Counted from the stretch's first letter, positions 18,799-28,852 are shown. The stretch is 64,000 nucleotides of DNA from Pseudomonas antarctica (GCF_900624995.1 NZ_UYXQ01000002.1:62001-126000); one strand, 5' to 3'. Numbers and translations are program-made. Notes: generated by a model from the letters alone, not told the origin.

Positions 18799-20655
18799 AT
18801 GCACTCCAAGCGCCTAACTTATGGCTCAAATCGCGTTTTCGACTTCCTGGTCCTATGGATTTTGCCCATTGGCTTGTTGTTGCTACTGAGTTCGCTGTTC
18901 TACGTCACTAATCGCAATGTCATGCACCGGTTCTACTACGGCTTTTTCAGCGTGCCGACCTTGCTGTTGCTGTGCTTGCGCCCACGGGAGATCAAAGAGT
19001 TACTGCGTGAGCCTTTGGTGGTCGCCTTCCTGGCATTTTGCGCCTGGGCAATGACCAGCGTGCTGTGGAGCCCGGAACCTATCTACGATTCCAACCTGTT
19101 CAAGGTGCCGCTGCACACCTTCATGTTGTTTGCCGGCTGTGGGTTGCTGCTGCATTACCGTAACGATCTGCTCAAGCCGATATTTTTCAGCGCTGCGCTC
19201 ATTGCGCTGGTGGTAAGCCTGTGCAATCTGGTGGCATTCGTCAAAGGCTTCGAGCCGGGCATGCGCATGATCGGTGGCCTTGGCGCCCTCGATAATCCGT
19301 TGCTCAGCTCCCACGTCTTCGGTTTCTTCTGCATTTACTGGCTGTATGTCTGCATCACGACTCAACGCCTGCGGGTGTTGTGGTTCAGCGCACCGGCGCT
19401 GGCGATCATGACAGCCACGATCCTGGCCACCGGCTCACGAACGCCACTGGTTGCGCTGACGCTGGCCGCGCTCTGGATCGCCTTTGTCAGCCGTAATCGT
19501 CGTTCCGCGCTGATGATCGTCACGCTGGTGCTGGGCGCTGCGGCGCTGCTTCTGTTTTACCCCGAATCCATCACTGAACGTGGCAGTTCATTCCGTTTTG
19601 AATTGTGGACCCTTACGTTACAGCGTATCGCCGAGCACCCCTTGATCGGCCACAGTTTCAACGCCGATTTGAGCCTGGTTCTGGCCAACGGCTTCCAACT
19701 GGTCGAGCCCCACAGCTTCGCCCTCGGCGTGCTCTATTACGTCGGCATCATCGGCTTTATCCCGTGGGTATTCATGCTTGGCTGGGGCCTCTACAAAGGC
19801 CTCAAGGAGAGGGCACAGCCACTGTTTATCCTCGGCTCCGCCCTGCTGGCCTATGGCATCGGTGCCGGCTTGACCGAGGGCGGCGGCATCCTCTCGCGCC
19901 CCAAGGAGCACTGGTTTTTGCTGTGGATCCCATTAGCACTGCTGGCCGGCCTGAGCATCGCACAGCGTCGTCGCAGCCTGCTGCGTATGCCGGTCAAAAC
20001 ACCGGCGCCACAGGACTTCGGAGCGCTGCAAAACGGCGCTCACGTCATCGAGGAAGATGGCCTTGGACCGAAAGTCCTGCGCTTGGAAGACGGCAGTTTC
20101 CTCAAGCTGTTCAGGGCGCGTCGCTGGTACACCACCGGTGGGTTCAGCCCTTATTCGCAGCGATTCGCCAGCAACAGCGAACAGCTGGCGCGGCTTGGCA
20201 TTGCTTCCCCCCCCATCCTTGATCTGTATTGCCTGCAAGATGGCAGCAGTGCCGTGCGTTATCAGCCGCTACCGGGCCTGACCTTGCGCCAGGCGCTGCA
20301 GAGCCTGGACAACAGCCTGCGAGAGTCGCTGATCGAACGCTTTGGTCGGTTCATGGCACAGCTGCACGAACGCGGTGTGTACTTCCGCTCGCTGCACTTG
20401 GGCAATGTCCTGCTTTTGGAAGATGGTGAGTTCGGGCTAATCGACGTGGCCGATATGCGCATTTATCCGTCGGCACTGCGTAACACCCTGCGCCAGCGCA
20501 ACGTGAAGCACATGCAGCGTTATCCGCAGGATCGCAGCTGGTTGTTCGAAACCCATTTTGAACAGTTGGCCAAGGGCTATGCGTCAGTAGCCTCGCCGCA
20601 AGCCACAGTAAAGCTGCGTGAGCAAGTGCTGACACTCGCGCGCCCCGGCGCCTAA
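18799..20655 (+). CDS. waaL: O-antigen ligase WaaL fused to a C-terminal kinase-like domain
   Basis: This 618-residue protein combines two parts. Residues 1 to about 395 form a polytopic O-antigen ligase of the Wzy_C type. They contain Arg214 (TGSRTPL) and the large periplasmic loop with HPLIGHSF and His305 (VEPHSFAL), positions that correspond to the catalytic Arg and His of studied WaaL proteins. Residues about 410-615 form a cytosolic kinase fold of the LPS-kinase/InaA type, with a Lys in SFLKLF (436), a catalytic loop YFRSLHLGNVLL and a metal Asp in GLIDVAD (549). At the usual catalytic-Asp position there is Ser531, so activity is doubtful. In P. aeruginosa, PA4998 (kinase-like) and PA4999 (waaL) are separate genes. 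The DNA is visibly more A+T-rich than its neighbours. The promoter lies in the gap shared with msbA. Confidence 0.88.
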   Translation: MHSKRLTYGSNRVFDFLVLWILPIGLLLLLSSLFYVTNRNVMHRFYYGFFSVPTLLLLCLRPREIKELLREPLVVAFLAFCAWAMTSVLWSPEPIYDSNLFKVPLHTFMLFAGCGLLLHYRNDLLKPIFFSAALIALVVSLCNLVAFVKGFEPGMRMIGGLGALDNPLLSSHVFGFFCIYWLYVCITTQRLRVLWFSAPALAIMTATILATGSRTPLVALTLAALWIAFVSRNRRSALMIVTLVLGAAALLLFYPESITERGSSFRFELWTLTLQRIAEHPLIGHSFNADLSLVLANGFQLVEPHSFALGVLYYVGIIGFIPWVFMLGWGLYKGLKERAQPLFILGSALLAYGIGAGLTEGGGILSRPKEHWFLLWIPLALLAGLSIAQRRRSLLRMPVKTPAPQDFGALQNGAHVIEEDGLGPKVLRLEDGSFLKLFRARRWYTTGGFSPYSQRFASNSEQLARLGIASPPILDLYCLQDGSSAVRYQPLPGLTLRQALQSLDNSLRESLIERFGRFMAQLHERGVYFRSLHLGNVLLLEDGEFGLIDVADMRIYPSALRNTLRQRNVKHMQRYPQDRSWLFETHFEQLAKGYASVASPQATVKLREQVLTLARPGA

Positions 20656-20698
20656 CAGCAAGCCTGTGCGCCCCAGGGCTGGGGCGCACAATGCGCTA

Positions 20699-21583
20699 TC
20701 AGTCTTTCTCCAGCGGGGAAAAATACAACCGGCTCAAGCCGCGCCAGGTTTTCTTATTCCAGGCCCGGAACGGAATCTGTGCCAGCAGCTCGCGCGCCAA
20801 CTGACGATCACGGTTGGCGGTCTTGAGGAACATGGAGCTGAGGAACTTGTAGCGCACCTCGTCATACTGCGGGTGGTCACTGAACAACGCGTACGAGCGC
20901 AGGATGTTGTCGATCATGAATCGATGATTCTTGTACGAGTTGGTGGCGTGCTTGCGATAGCGGGCCATCACCACGCTCAAGCCGTCGATAAAGTACCCGG
21001 CGCGGGTAATTTTCAACTCGATCAACAAGTCTTCCAGGCGGATCTTCGGATCAAACCCACCGACCTTCTCCAGCGCCTCGCGCCGGATCATCAGCGTGGG
21101 TGCGGGCGGGTACGGTTTGCGCTCCAGGAACATATCGTCGAAGTCCAGGCGCCGAAACGGCACGTCGCGACGCTGGCGCTTCTCAGGAAACAGCTCGCCT
21201 TGGGCGTCGATCAGTTCGATGTTACCCGCACAGATCCCCACCTCCGGCTTGCCATCCATATAGGCCACTTGGGTCGCAATCCGCTCTGGCAACATGATGT
21301 CGTCGGAACCGAACGGCACAACCAACGGGCCTTGGGAGCGTGCAATCGCGCCATTGAGCGTGTTGGTCAGGCCTTGGTTCTGCTGGACGCGAAAGTCGAA
21401 GGTGTGGTGTTCCTGCAACCGACGAATACGCTCGACACTGTCGTCGGTCGACCCATCGTCAATCACCAACAGTTCAATGTTGGGATACGTCTGGTTCAAG
21501 ACGCTGAGGATGCTTTGCTCGATGTAGGGAGCATGGTTGTAAGACGCAATGATCACTGTGACCAAGGGCTGACTCTGGTTCAT
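20699..21583 (-). CDS. wapR: Family 2 glycosyltransferase, probable rhamnosyltransferase WapR
   Basis: This 294-residue GT-A enzyme of family GT2 has the start VTVIIASYNHAPYIEQSI, the Asp of LLVIDDGSTDDS and the metal-binding VPFGSDDIM. In P. aeruginosa the gene in this place, wapR (PA5000), encodes the alpha-1,3-rhamnosyltransferase that builds the core acceptor for O antigen. The assignment here rests on position beside waaL and ssg plus family. It overlaps ssg by four bases (ATGA) and is the last gene of its operon. Its 3' end converges with waaL. Confidence 0.82.
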   Translation of the reverse strand: MNQSQPLVTVIIASYNHAPYIEQSILSVLNQTYPNIELLVIDDGSTDDSVERIRRLQEHHTFDFRVQQNQGLTNTLNGAIARSQGPLVVPFGSDDIMLPERIATQVAYMDGKPEVGICAGNIELIDAQGELFPEKRQRRDVPFRRLDFDDMFLERKPYPPAPTLMIRREALEKVGGFDPKIRLEDLLIELKITRAGYFIDGLSVVMARYRKHATNSYKNHRFMIDNILRSYALFSDHPQYDEVRYKFLSSMFLKTANRDRQLARELLAQIPFRAWNKKTWRGLSRLYFSPLEKD

Positions 21584-22734
21584 ACGTTGTTCCTGCGTGC
21601 TTGAGCCAATCCTGAATCAATCAGATCCAGGTATTCCTGACGGAATACCTCAATATCGTGCTGCGCCTGAAGGTACTGGTAGGCCTGCTCGCCTTTTTGC
21701 GCGAGTGCCTCATCAGGCAGTGCCAAGTAAGTGTCCAGCGCCTGGGTCAGTTCGGGAACGTTAGCTGGCTCTACCGCCAAGCCGCCCGCCCCTTTAATCA
21801 GTGGCAACATGGCCGGTACGTTTGAGGCGATCACCGGCAGGCGACCACTCATGCCCTCCAACAGTGCCAGGCCAAGGCCCTCTGCCAGCGAGGGCATCGC
21901 CCAAATGTCGAAGGCGCGAACGTACTGTAGGGCATTTTCCTTGAAGCCCAACAACTGCACACGCCCATCGAGTCCCAGGCTCTGGATTTGCGCGGCCAGG
22001 TTGGAGGCCTCGCGCCCCGCGCCGATGATGGCGAGCTGCGCCGTAGGGTACTTGTCTTTAAGTGCCGCGAACGCCTGCAACAAATAGGTGTGGCCTTTGA
22101 CAGGCACCAAGCGCCCCAGGGCGCCGATCAACCGCACCGACGGGTCGATGCCCAGCAGCTCGCGTGCGCGTTCACGCGAATGCTGCAAGGCTTCGGCCTG
22201 CTCGATATCGATGGCATTGGTGATGGCGTAGGTATTGCTATCGGTAAACCCGCAGTTGCAGTCCAGCAGGTACTGCTTGACCGCCGGCGACACACCGACA
22301 AAACGCCAGTGCTCGTCGACCCAGCGCTGCGCCTGCTTGCGGCGGTACAGACGGTCATACTCGCCGAAGCCGTGGGAGATACCGATACACAGCGGAATCT
22401 TCAACCAACGGTTCAACTGCAACATCATGTTGACCGGCTTGAAGCGGTTGCACACCACGACGTCAAACTTTTCCCTGCGGCAGAACTTATACAACTGCCA
22501 CATGGCGCGCAGCCTCAAGCCCTTGAGTGACGCGTCGGAAAACTCGAAGTAGACGGAGGTCGCCGCGCGACTGACCGGCCCTCCAGGCGCTGGCCGGCCA
22601 CGCAGGAACGCGGCGGTGACTTCATAGCGGTCCGCAGGCAATGCCTTGACGATCTGTTCGGCCAAGTCGGCAAAATCATGGGATTTAACATTGTAGTCAG
22701 GCTGCAATTGCAGGACCTTGAAAGGCCGACTCAT
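21580..22734 (-). CDS. ssg: Family 4 glycosyltransferase Ssg
   Basis: This 384-residue GT-B enzyme (GT4 family) has the C-terminal donor-binding motif MPSLAEGLGLALLEGMSG, a variant of the E-x7-E motif, and the nucleotide-sugar loop GALGRLVPVKGH. In P. aeruginosa the equivalent gene (PA5001, ssg) affects LPS core, phage sensitivity, motility and exopolysaccharide. It overlaps the genes on both sides by four bases (ATGA at 22731-22734 and 21580-21583), so the three genes are translationally coupled. The exact sugar it adds is not known from the sequence. Confidence 0.85.
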   Translation of the reverse strand: MSRPFKVLQLQPDYNVKSHDFADLAEQIVKALPADRYEVTAAFLRGRPAPGGPVSRAATSVYFEFSDASLKGLRLRAMWQLYKFCRREKFDVVVCNRFKPVNMMLQLNRWLKIPLCIGISHGFGEYDRLYRRKQAQRWVDEHWRFVGVSPAVKQYLLDCNCGFTDSNTYAITNAIDIEQAEALQHSRERARELLGIDPSVRLIGALGRLVPVKGHTYLLQAFAALKDKYPTAQLAIIGAGREASNLAAQIQSLGLDGRVQLLGFKENALQYVRAFDIWAMPSLAEGLGLALLEGMSGRLPVIASNVPAMLPLIKGAGGLAVEPANVPELTQALDTYLALPDEALAQKGEQAYQYLQAQHDIEVFRQEYLDLIDSGLAQARRNNV

Positions 22735-23615
22735 AACTCTCCTCGATGGAAACCTGTGGCATCAACAACCCAGGATGTCTCAGCAGCCAGCGTCTGGGTG
22801 TACTCGACGCTCGGCGGCGGCACCAACGGCCACTGATTACGTTTCCAGCAGACAAAATGGAAATACGGAAATTCCCGGTCACCATCCCTGTCGTTGGTCA
22901 AGCGACCGTTGTTCCAGAACCATTGGTGTGGGAAACGATCACTGCCGTCATGCCACTTGATCACACCACCCGGCGTACTGAACGCCTCAGTGAACTCACT
23001 GCGACGGCGCCACGGGTTCAGTTTGCCAACCAACTGGAACAATGGCTTCGGAAAATTCTTGCGCCACAGGAAAATCCTGCTGAACGCGCCTTCATCCAGC
23101 GCATGATGCTCCTGATCGGCAAAGCGTGCTTTCCAATCCTTGATCTGCATGAAGACTTGGCGCTTTCTGGCGGTATTACGCATCAGGCACAAATGGCCGG
23201 CGACGCGTCGTTCATGGGTCGAGAACAAGTCATAACCGGCCAAGCGGTCAGCGGTGAAATACCGGCGCAAATTGCCATAGATCAGGTCCAGGTCGCCAAA
23301 CGCCCAAAAATCGTAGCCTTCGAGGCGATCAGCGTGGATATGCCCCAGCGCAGGCTTGATGTCACACAATTTATAAGCCGCCTGAGGCGCAAAATTGATG
23401 TTCAAGCGGTTTGAAACCAACGTGCAGTAATCGCCAAAGCTGATGTTTTCAATTCTGACATTGTCTGGAACGTTGTCCGGTATCGGGCAATCACTGAACA
23501 ACAGCCAATCAATATCCGCATTGTGTCGGCAGCTTTCGAGAAAAAACGGCATCCAGAAAGGCCATTGGCCAAAGTAAGGAATGAGGAACAGGATGCGGGG
23601 GCACGGATTGATCAC
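22731..23615 (-). CDS. DUF6625 family glycosyltransferase-like protein
   Basis: This 294-residue protein starts ILFLIPYFGQWPFWMPFFLE and contains DFWAFGDLDLIYGNLRRYF, in which the Asp-Leu-Asp triplet resembles the DxD motif of glycosyltransferases. It belongs to the DUF6625 group, whose activity is not established. The start codon is GTG with a weak ribosome-binding site. The end overlaps ssg by four bases. The gene is visibly A+T-richer than its neighbours and sits between ssg and dnpA, which are adjacent in P. aeruginosa as I recall. It may be an acquired core-modifying transferase. This is an inference. Confidence 0.75.
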   Translation of the reverse strand: MINPCPRILFLIPYFGQWPFWMPFFLESCRHNADIDWLLFSDCPIPDNVPDNVRIENISFGDYCTLVSNRLNINFAPQAAYKLCDIKPALGHIHADRLEGYDFWAFGDLDLIYGNLRRYFTADRLAGYDLFSTHERRVAGHLCLMRNTARKRQVFMQIKDWKARFADQEHHALDEGAFSRIFLWRKNFPKPLFQLVGKLNPWRRRSEFTEAFSTPGGVIKWHDGSDRFPHQWFWNNGRLTNDRDGDREFPYFHFVCWKRNQWPLVPPPSVEYTQTLAAETSWVVDATGFHRGEL

Positions 23616-23672
23616 TGGGGACTCACTGTCATTTTTACGGGAGCGCTCAGCACTCCACCACGTTGTTTAACG

Positions 23673-25088
23673 TTAATTGTGCTTGATGAACCAAAAAAGT
23701 TCGTGTCGCCGAATGGCTTTGCGGAAAAACTCATTCTCACCCCAAGGCGAGATGGCCCTTCCAGCCAGCAGGCGTTGTATGACCCGCCGCACGCGCCGCT
23801 TGAACGGCATCCGCGGTTGCAAGTCATGCATCATGCCAAGCGACATGGCTTTGTCACACTGGCGTTCTTCGGACACCGGCAGGCAATAAGGCCGCAGAGT
23901 GTACGTCGAATCAAAGCATGGTGGCAAAGCGATACCATTGCCCGAATCTCCCATCGGCCAGCGGTCATTGTCATGCAGATGATTGGCGTAACCGAGCAAC
24001 ACAGTCGGCTGCCATTCCAGCCCCTGCAGGGCTTCCAATACGGCTTGCTGCGCGCAGATATGGTCAGGGTGTGGGTCGAGCACAGGATGGGGCAGCACGA
24101 CGACCTCGGGGCGAGCCATCAGCAGCACGGCGCGCAGGTCAGCCAACAGGTTGTTCCAGGTCGGCTGGCCGTCGGCATCCGCCGGCAAGGGGAACGGGTT
24201 GAATTGGCGAAACACACGGATATCGCTCAATTCAGCCTCTCGAGAGGTCACGGCACGATCAGGCTCAGCCTTCATCGCGGCCAACTGTAGGCAGAAATAC
24301 CCCAGCTGAACGCACTGCTCCTGCGCCACCCCAGCCCAACGCGGCACTGCGATACTGTCCCAGGCACGCAAGCGGCCCTTCAGACGTGCAGCATCAGGCT
24401 TGCCCAGGCCCATCTGCTGATAGTGCTCGGCTTCGATCTCTCCGGCCGTCAAGGTCACGATCCAAGGTTGAGTCGCCTGGCTGTAAAGGCCAAAGGCGGC
24501 CAGCTCCGCATCATCGGCATGCGGCGCAATGACCATCACCCGTTGCTGACGCACATCGGCTTGACGGAATACCGACAGCACCGGCGCACCCTGCACACGG
24601 CAGAATCGAGCCTTCAGCAGCAGTTGCCCATCGAGCAAGGCCTGCACCTGGCCGGTGAGGTTCAGATAGCGCAAACCATTGACGCCACGCTCGAACACCT
24701 GGCGATCAGCCCCTGGCAATCCAATAAACGGATCGATAAAGCGACCCAACACACCGCTTTTGAGACGCAACGCAAGGATCAGGGTCTCATCGCCCACCAG
24801 TTCCAGCGCCTCGTCAAGCACCAATCGGCCGTTGGTCAGAGTGACCTTGGGCTGCTCGGTATCCGCTGCAAATTGATACTGGTAGTCGTCCTTGGGCGAG
24901 TAAAACAGATGGTCGGCAAACCAGGCTTCATGGGCCACCCAGGCCACGACCGCCAGCACCAGTGGCAGCCACCAGGCCACCAAAACACCCACGCCAATCA
25001 ACAGCAGCAAACCTGCCAGCAGGCTCATGCGTTTATTGCGGCGGTGACGCTTGAGCAGCGCCTGCTTACGGCTCGTCGACTCACTCAT
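23673..25088 (-). CDS. dnpA: PIG-L family de-N-acetylase DnpA
   Basis: This 471-residue protein has an N-terminal basic tail, a membrane segment (residues about 22-52) and a PIG-L/LmbE deacetylase domain. The zinc site is visible as PHADDAELAAFG (His190, Asp192, Asp193) and a second His motif PHPDH. In P. aeruginosa the homologous gene dnpA (PA5002) lies in the LPS core cluster and influences fluoroquinolone tolerance (persistence). Its natural substrate is thought to be a core sugar or related glycan but is unproven. It overlaps mig-14 by four bases (ATGA at 25085-25088). A 57-base gap separates it from the DUF6625 gene. Confidence 0.88.
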   Translation of the reverse strand: MSESTSRKQALLKRHRRNKRMSLLAGLLLLIGVGVLVAWWLPLVLAVVAWVAHEAWFADHLFYSPKDDYQYQFAADTEQPKVTLTNGRLVLDEALELVGDETLILALRLKSGVLGRFIDPFIGLPGADRQVFERGVNGLRYLNLTGQVQALLDGQLLLKARFCRVQGAPVLSVFRQADVRQQRVMVIAPHADDAELAAFGLYSQATQPWIVTLTAGEIEAEHYQQMGLGKPDAARLKGRLRAWDSIAVPRWAGVAQEQCVQLGYFCLQLAAMKAEPDRAVTSREAELSDIRVFRQFNPFPLPADADGQPTWNNLLADLRAVLLMARPEVVVLPHPVLDPHPDHICAQQAVLEALQGLEWQPTVLLGYANHLHDNDRWPMGDSGNGIALPPCFDSTYTLRPYCLPVSEERQCDKAMSLGMMHDLQPRMPFKRRVRRVIQRLLAGRAISPWGENEFFRKAIRRHELFWFIKHN

Positions 25089-25981
25089 ACGTTAAATACC
25101 GGTACGGGGTTGCACCAACGGTCTTTGTATTCGCGGTCAGCCCGGCCGAATGAAAACCGCAGCGGCTTGCCGACTTCACGGGCCTGCTCCCAGGCACTTT
25201 GCGTATTGAGGAAGCTCAGCACGCTACCCGGGCTGAACGCACGGGTTTGAGGGTCTACGCCGCCATTGATGTACTCGACGCTGACCCACTCCGGCGCTTC
25301 AACGCGGTAGACCAACTGAATGGCGATCGGCGCATCGTTGAGGAAAATCACCGAACCGATCAGCCACTCACGCAGCAACTCGATCACGTGTGCCATGCGC
25401 TCGGCACCGGTGGCGACAAAGCCCCAGCGGCGCTGGAACAAATCGCAATAAATCGTCGCCAGCTCGGCACTGGAGAAATCTTGCACTGGCCGTACCACGC
25501 CGCCCGCCTCTTCCAGCAAACGCAACTCGCGGCGCTGGTTATAGCGAAACTTCTTCGACAATTCTTCCGGGGTACGCGCCATGGCCAATTGCTCGGCCTG
25601 GGGCTTGAGGCCGGCAAAACGGCCTTCATTGAGCGCTGACAGGTAGCGCGCGCGATGGCGCAAAGGCGCCTGGGCGTGCGCGGCGGCGGGCAGGATCAAC
25701 TCGGCATTGCCCAAGTCGAACAGGCCCTTCTTGCCATGCCGTTTGAGTACGTCCTTGGACAAGGCCAAGTCGCGCCCCCAGGTCGCAATGCACGCCTTGA
25801 GCTCGCCGCCTTGTTCCCACGCCAAGTAGCGCACGGGAATGTCGGCCAGGCCAGCCAGGCGTTCAACCACCTGCGGATGCGTGGCAACACTGCCACCGTA
25901 ACGCTGCCAGGCGCCACTGTAGGTAGACGCGTCAACGACGGACCAGCCACGTTCGCGCCAGCCTTGGAATCGATTGAGCAT
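25085..25981 (-). CDS. mig-14: Mig-14 family antimicrobial-peptide resistance protein
   Basis: This 298-residue protein matches the Mig-14 family, with the central segment KKFRYNQRRELRLLEEAGG and the C-terminal VEYINGGVDPQTRAFSPGS. The family is GNAT/FemX-like in fold. In Salmonella and P. aeruginosa mig-14 contributes to resistance to cationic antimicrobial peptides. The start ATG (25981) shares its A with the TGA stop of wapH (TGATG), so translation is coupled. It sits between wapH and dnpA as in P. aeruginosa PA5002-PA5004. Confidence 0.9.
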   Translation of the reverse strand: MLNRFQGWRERGWSVVDASTYSGAWQRYGGSVATHPQVVERLAGLADIPVRYLAWEQGGELKACIATWGRDLALSKDVLKRHGKKGLFDLGNAELILPAAAHAQAPLRHRARYLSALNEGRFAGLKPQAEQLAMARTPEELSKKFRYNQRRELRLLEEAGGVVRPVQDFSSAELATIYCDLFQRRWGFVATGAERMAHVIELLREWLIGSVIFLNDAPIAIQLVYRVEAPEWVSVEYINGGVDPQTRAFSPGSVLSFLNTQSAWEQAREVGKPLRFSFGRADREYKDRWCNPVPVFNV

Positions 25982-27111
25982 CAAGCCCTCGCGGTCAGTT
26001 CAGTAACGTGCGGCAGTTGCCAGAAGGTATCGCGAACCGCCTGATCCGAGAACCGCTGTTGCAGGCGTTCGAGCATCATTTCGGCACACTGCTGGTGTTG
26101 TTGACGGTCCATCGCCGACAGGTGCCGAAGCCCCTGACTCAGGTGTTCGGCATCCCCGTAGGGAAACAGAATACCCACGCCTTCGACCACTTCCCGGGCG
26201 CCACCACACGCGGTTGCCAGCAGCGGTACGCCGGCGGCCATGGCCTCCAGCAGTACCATGCCGAAAGGTTCGTGGTCGGAGCTCAGGGCAAAGGCGTCGA
26301 ACGCACGGAAATACCGGCGTGCATCCGGCACCTGGCCGAGGAACAGCACCTGCTCGGCAATCCCCAGTTCGCGGGCCAACGCCTTGAGGTTTTTCTCCAA
26401 CCGCCCGGTGCCGAGGATCGCCAGGCGACTCTGCGCCGGCAAATGCGGCAATGCCAAGGCAAAGCCTTTGAGCAAGGTCGCCTGGTCCTTGTCCGGATGC
26501 AGGCGGCCGACGTTGCCGACCACCCACGCGTCCGGCGACAGCCCCAAGGCATCCCGCGCAACTTCGGCCGGAACCTGCAGCGCCTGCATGGCCTCAACAT
26601 CGATGCGGTTATATAAGGTCTGGATACGCGCCGCAGGCCAAGCCGGCAGGCAGCGGCGCATATCATCACGCACCGCATCGGACACACCGAGCAGGCTCAG
26701 GCGCTTGCGGAAAATCGACGCAAACAGCTTGCGGCTGCGACGCTGATAATCACCAAACGCGTGATGCACGCCAATCACCGGCAGGCGCGTGCCGAGCAAG
26801 GCGATGTAGATCGGCTTGAACCGGTGGGCGATGCAGAAACTGAAATTGCGCGATGCGGCGATCTTGCGCAGCTCACGGATCGCGCCCAGCTTCAGGCCAC
26901 GAATGGCCTTGGAGCTGAACTCCATGAACAACACTTCATCAGAGGCGCAACCGGCAGCCACTGCGGGGTCAGCGACCCCGGTGAGAAACACCGTGGTCAC
27001 TTTGTAGCCGGCGCCTGCGAACAGGCTGGCGTATTGCCGCGCGCAATCCAGAAACGGCCCGTCATAGCCGTGGCAGAACTGCAGGACGTGGCGATCAGCC
27101 GACCGAGTCAT
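25981..27111 (-). CDS. wapH: Core glycosyltransferase WapH (GT4)
   Basis: This 376-residue GT-B enzyme has the Rossmann-like sugar-nucleotide loop VGNVGRLHPDKDQ and the conserved SSDHEPFGMVLLEAMAAG acidic motif near the C-terminus. In P. aeruginosa WapH (PA5004) adds a glucose of the outer core. The assignment depends on family and position. The gene overlaps the carbamoyltransferase end by 17 bases and the mig-14 start by one base. Confidence 0.87.
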   Translation of the reverse strand: MTRSADRHVLQFCHGYDGPFLDCARQYASLFAGAGYKVTTVFLTGVADPAVAAGCASDEVLFMEFSSKAIRGLKLGAIRELRKIAASRNFSFCIAHRFKPIYIALLGTRLPVIGVHHAFGDYQRRSRKLFASIFRKRLSLLGVSDAVRDDMRRCLPAWPAARIQTLYNRIDVEAMQALQVPAEVARDALGLSPDAWVVGNVGRLHPDKDQATLLKGFALALPHLPAQSRLAILGTGRLEKNLKALARELGIAEQVLFLGQVPDARRYFRAFDAFALSSDHEPFGMVLLEAMAAGVPLLATACGGAREVVEGVGILFPYGDAEHLSQGLRHLSAMDRQQHQQCAEMMLERLQQRFSDQAVRDTFWQLPHVTELTARA

Positions 27112-28852
27112 AAGGGTCCACGCCGTCTTTGACGACCAGGATGTCTTCCATGATCAAGTACTGCAGGTCGGAGCCGAAGAACATGTTCAGCGCATCGGTC
27201 GGCGAGCAAATCATCGCTTCGCCACGACGGTTGAGCGACGTGTTCAGCGACACGCCGTTACCGGTGAGCACTTCCAGCTCCTTCATCATGTCGTAGTAGC
27301 GCGGGTTGTATTCGCGCTTGAGCACCTGGGCACGGGAAGTGCCGTCTTCATGAACCACTTCCGGCACACGGGTCTTCCACTCTTCCGACACTTCGAAGGT
27401 AAAGGTCATGAACGGTGCCGGGTGATCGACCTTGATCATCTGTGGGGCCACAGTGTCGAGCATCGACGGGCAGAAAGGCCTCCAGCGCTCGCGGAACTTG
27501 ATCTGGTGATTGATGCGGTCAGCCACGCCGGTAGCGCTTGGGCAACCGATGATCGAACGACCGCCCAGGGCGCGCGGACCAAACTCCATGCGGCCCTGGA
27601 ACCAGGCCACCGGGTTGCCATCGACCATGATCTTGGCGATGCGCTTAGGCATGTTTTCGATCTTGCGCCACACCGGCTTGCTTTCGTGTTTGGCGCACGC
27701 GGCGATCACGTCTTCGTTGCTGTAGGACGGGCCGAGATAGACGTGCTCCATCTTCTCCACCGGCACACCACGGGCGTGAGACACATAGGCGGCCGCGCCG
27801 ACGGCGGTGCCGGCATCGCCGGACGCCGGCTGCACGAACAGCTCTTTGACGTCATCGCGAGCGATGATCTTCTGGTTCAGCTTGACGTTCAGCGCGCAGC
27901 CACCGGCGAACGCCAGCTTGCCGGTGTCCTTGAGGATGTCGCCCAAATAGTGGTCGATCATCTGCAGGGCCAGCTTCTCGAACAGCGCTTGCATGCTGGC
28001 CGCGTAGTGGATGTAAGGTTCGTCGGCGATGTCGCCTTCGCGCTTGGGGCCCAGCCACTCGATCAGCTTTGGCGAGAAGTAGAAACCCTTGCCCTTCTCT
28101 TTGTAGCGGCGCAGGCCGATGACGTTGGCATAATCGGTGTTGATCACCAACTCGCCGTTTTCAAACGAGGCCAGGCGCGAGAAATCGTACTTGCTGGCGT
28201 CGCCATACGGCGCCATGCCCATGACCTTGAACTCACCGTCGAGCATCTCGAAACCGAGGAACTCGGTGATCGCGCCGTACAGGCCGCCGAGGGAGTCCGG
28301 ATCGTAGAATTCTTTGATCTTGTGGATCTTGCCGTTTTCGCCGTAGCCGAAGAACGTGGTGGCGTACTCACCCTTGCCGTCGATGCCCAGGATCGCGGTT
28401 TTCTCCTGGAAGCCGGAGCAGTGGTAAGCGCTGGAAGCGTGGGCCAGGTGGTGTTCAACCGGTTCGATCTTGATTTTCTTCGGATCGAAGCCCAGTTGCT
28501 CCAGGCACCAGACGATCTTGTTGCGATAGCGCTTGTAGCGACGGTTACCCATCAGGATCGCGTCAAGGGCGCGGTCCGGGGCGTACCAGTAACGCTTGGC
28601 ATAGTGCCAGCGCGCCTCGCCGAACAAGCTGATCGGGGCGAATGGAATCGCTACCACGTCAACGTCGGAAGGCTTGATGCCGGCTTGCTCCAGGCAGAAC
28701 TTCGCCGACTCGTAGGGCATGCGGTTCTTTGCATGTTTGTCGCGTACGAAGCGCTCTTCTTCGGCGGCCGCGATCAGCTTGCCGTCGATATACAAGGCTG
28801 CGGAAGGATCATGGCTAAGGGCGCCGGACAGGCCAAGAATCGTCAATGCCAC
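27095..28852 (-). CDS. NodU/CmcH-type carbamoyltransferase
   Basis: This 585-residue enzyme transfers a carbamoyl group from carbamoyl phosphate to a sugar hydroxyl. The N-terminal Kae1-like domain contains [16 protein letters not shown] and the metal-binding [11 protein letters not shown]. The C-terminal YrdC-like domain contains [13 protein letters not shown]. In P. aeruginosa the heptose of the inner core is 7-O-carbamoylated, and PA5005 in this position is the likely enzyme, so the same role is proposed. It is the first gene of the minus-strand unit through wapR. The upstream 165 bases must carry the promoter. A lipoprotein gene and a TonB receptor lie beyond, unlike in P. aeruginosa. Confidence 0.9.
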   Translation of the reverse strand: MALTILGLSGALSHDPSAALYIDGKLIAAAEEERFVRDKHAKNRMPYESAKFCLEQAGIKPSDVDVVAIPFAPISLFGEARWHYAKRYWYAPDRALDAILMGNRRYKRYRNKIVWCLEQLGFDPKKIKIEPVEHHLAHASSAYHCSGFQEKTAILGIDGKGEYATTFFGYGENGKIHKIKEFYDPDSLGGLYGAITEFLGFEMLDGEFKVMGMAPYGDASKYDFSRLASFENGELVINTDYANVIGLRRYKEKGKGFYFSPKLIEWLGPKREGDIADEPYIHYAASMQALFEKLALQMIDHYLGDILKDTGKLAFAGGCALNVKLNQKIIARDDVKELFVQPASGDAGTAVGAAAYVSHARGVPVEKMEHVYLGPSYSNEDVIAACAKHESKPVWRKIENMPKRIAKIMVDGNPVAWFQGRMEFGPRALGGRSIIGCPSATGVADRINHQIKFRERWRPFCPSMLDTVAPQMIKVDHPAPFMTFTFEVSEEWKTRVPEVVHEDGTSRAQVLKREYNPRYYDMMKELEVLTGNGVSLNTSLNRRGEAMICSPTDALNMFFGSDLQYLIMEDILVVKDGVDPYDSVG

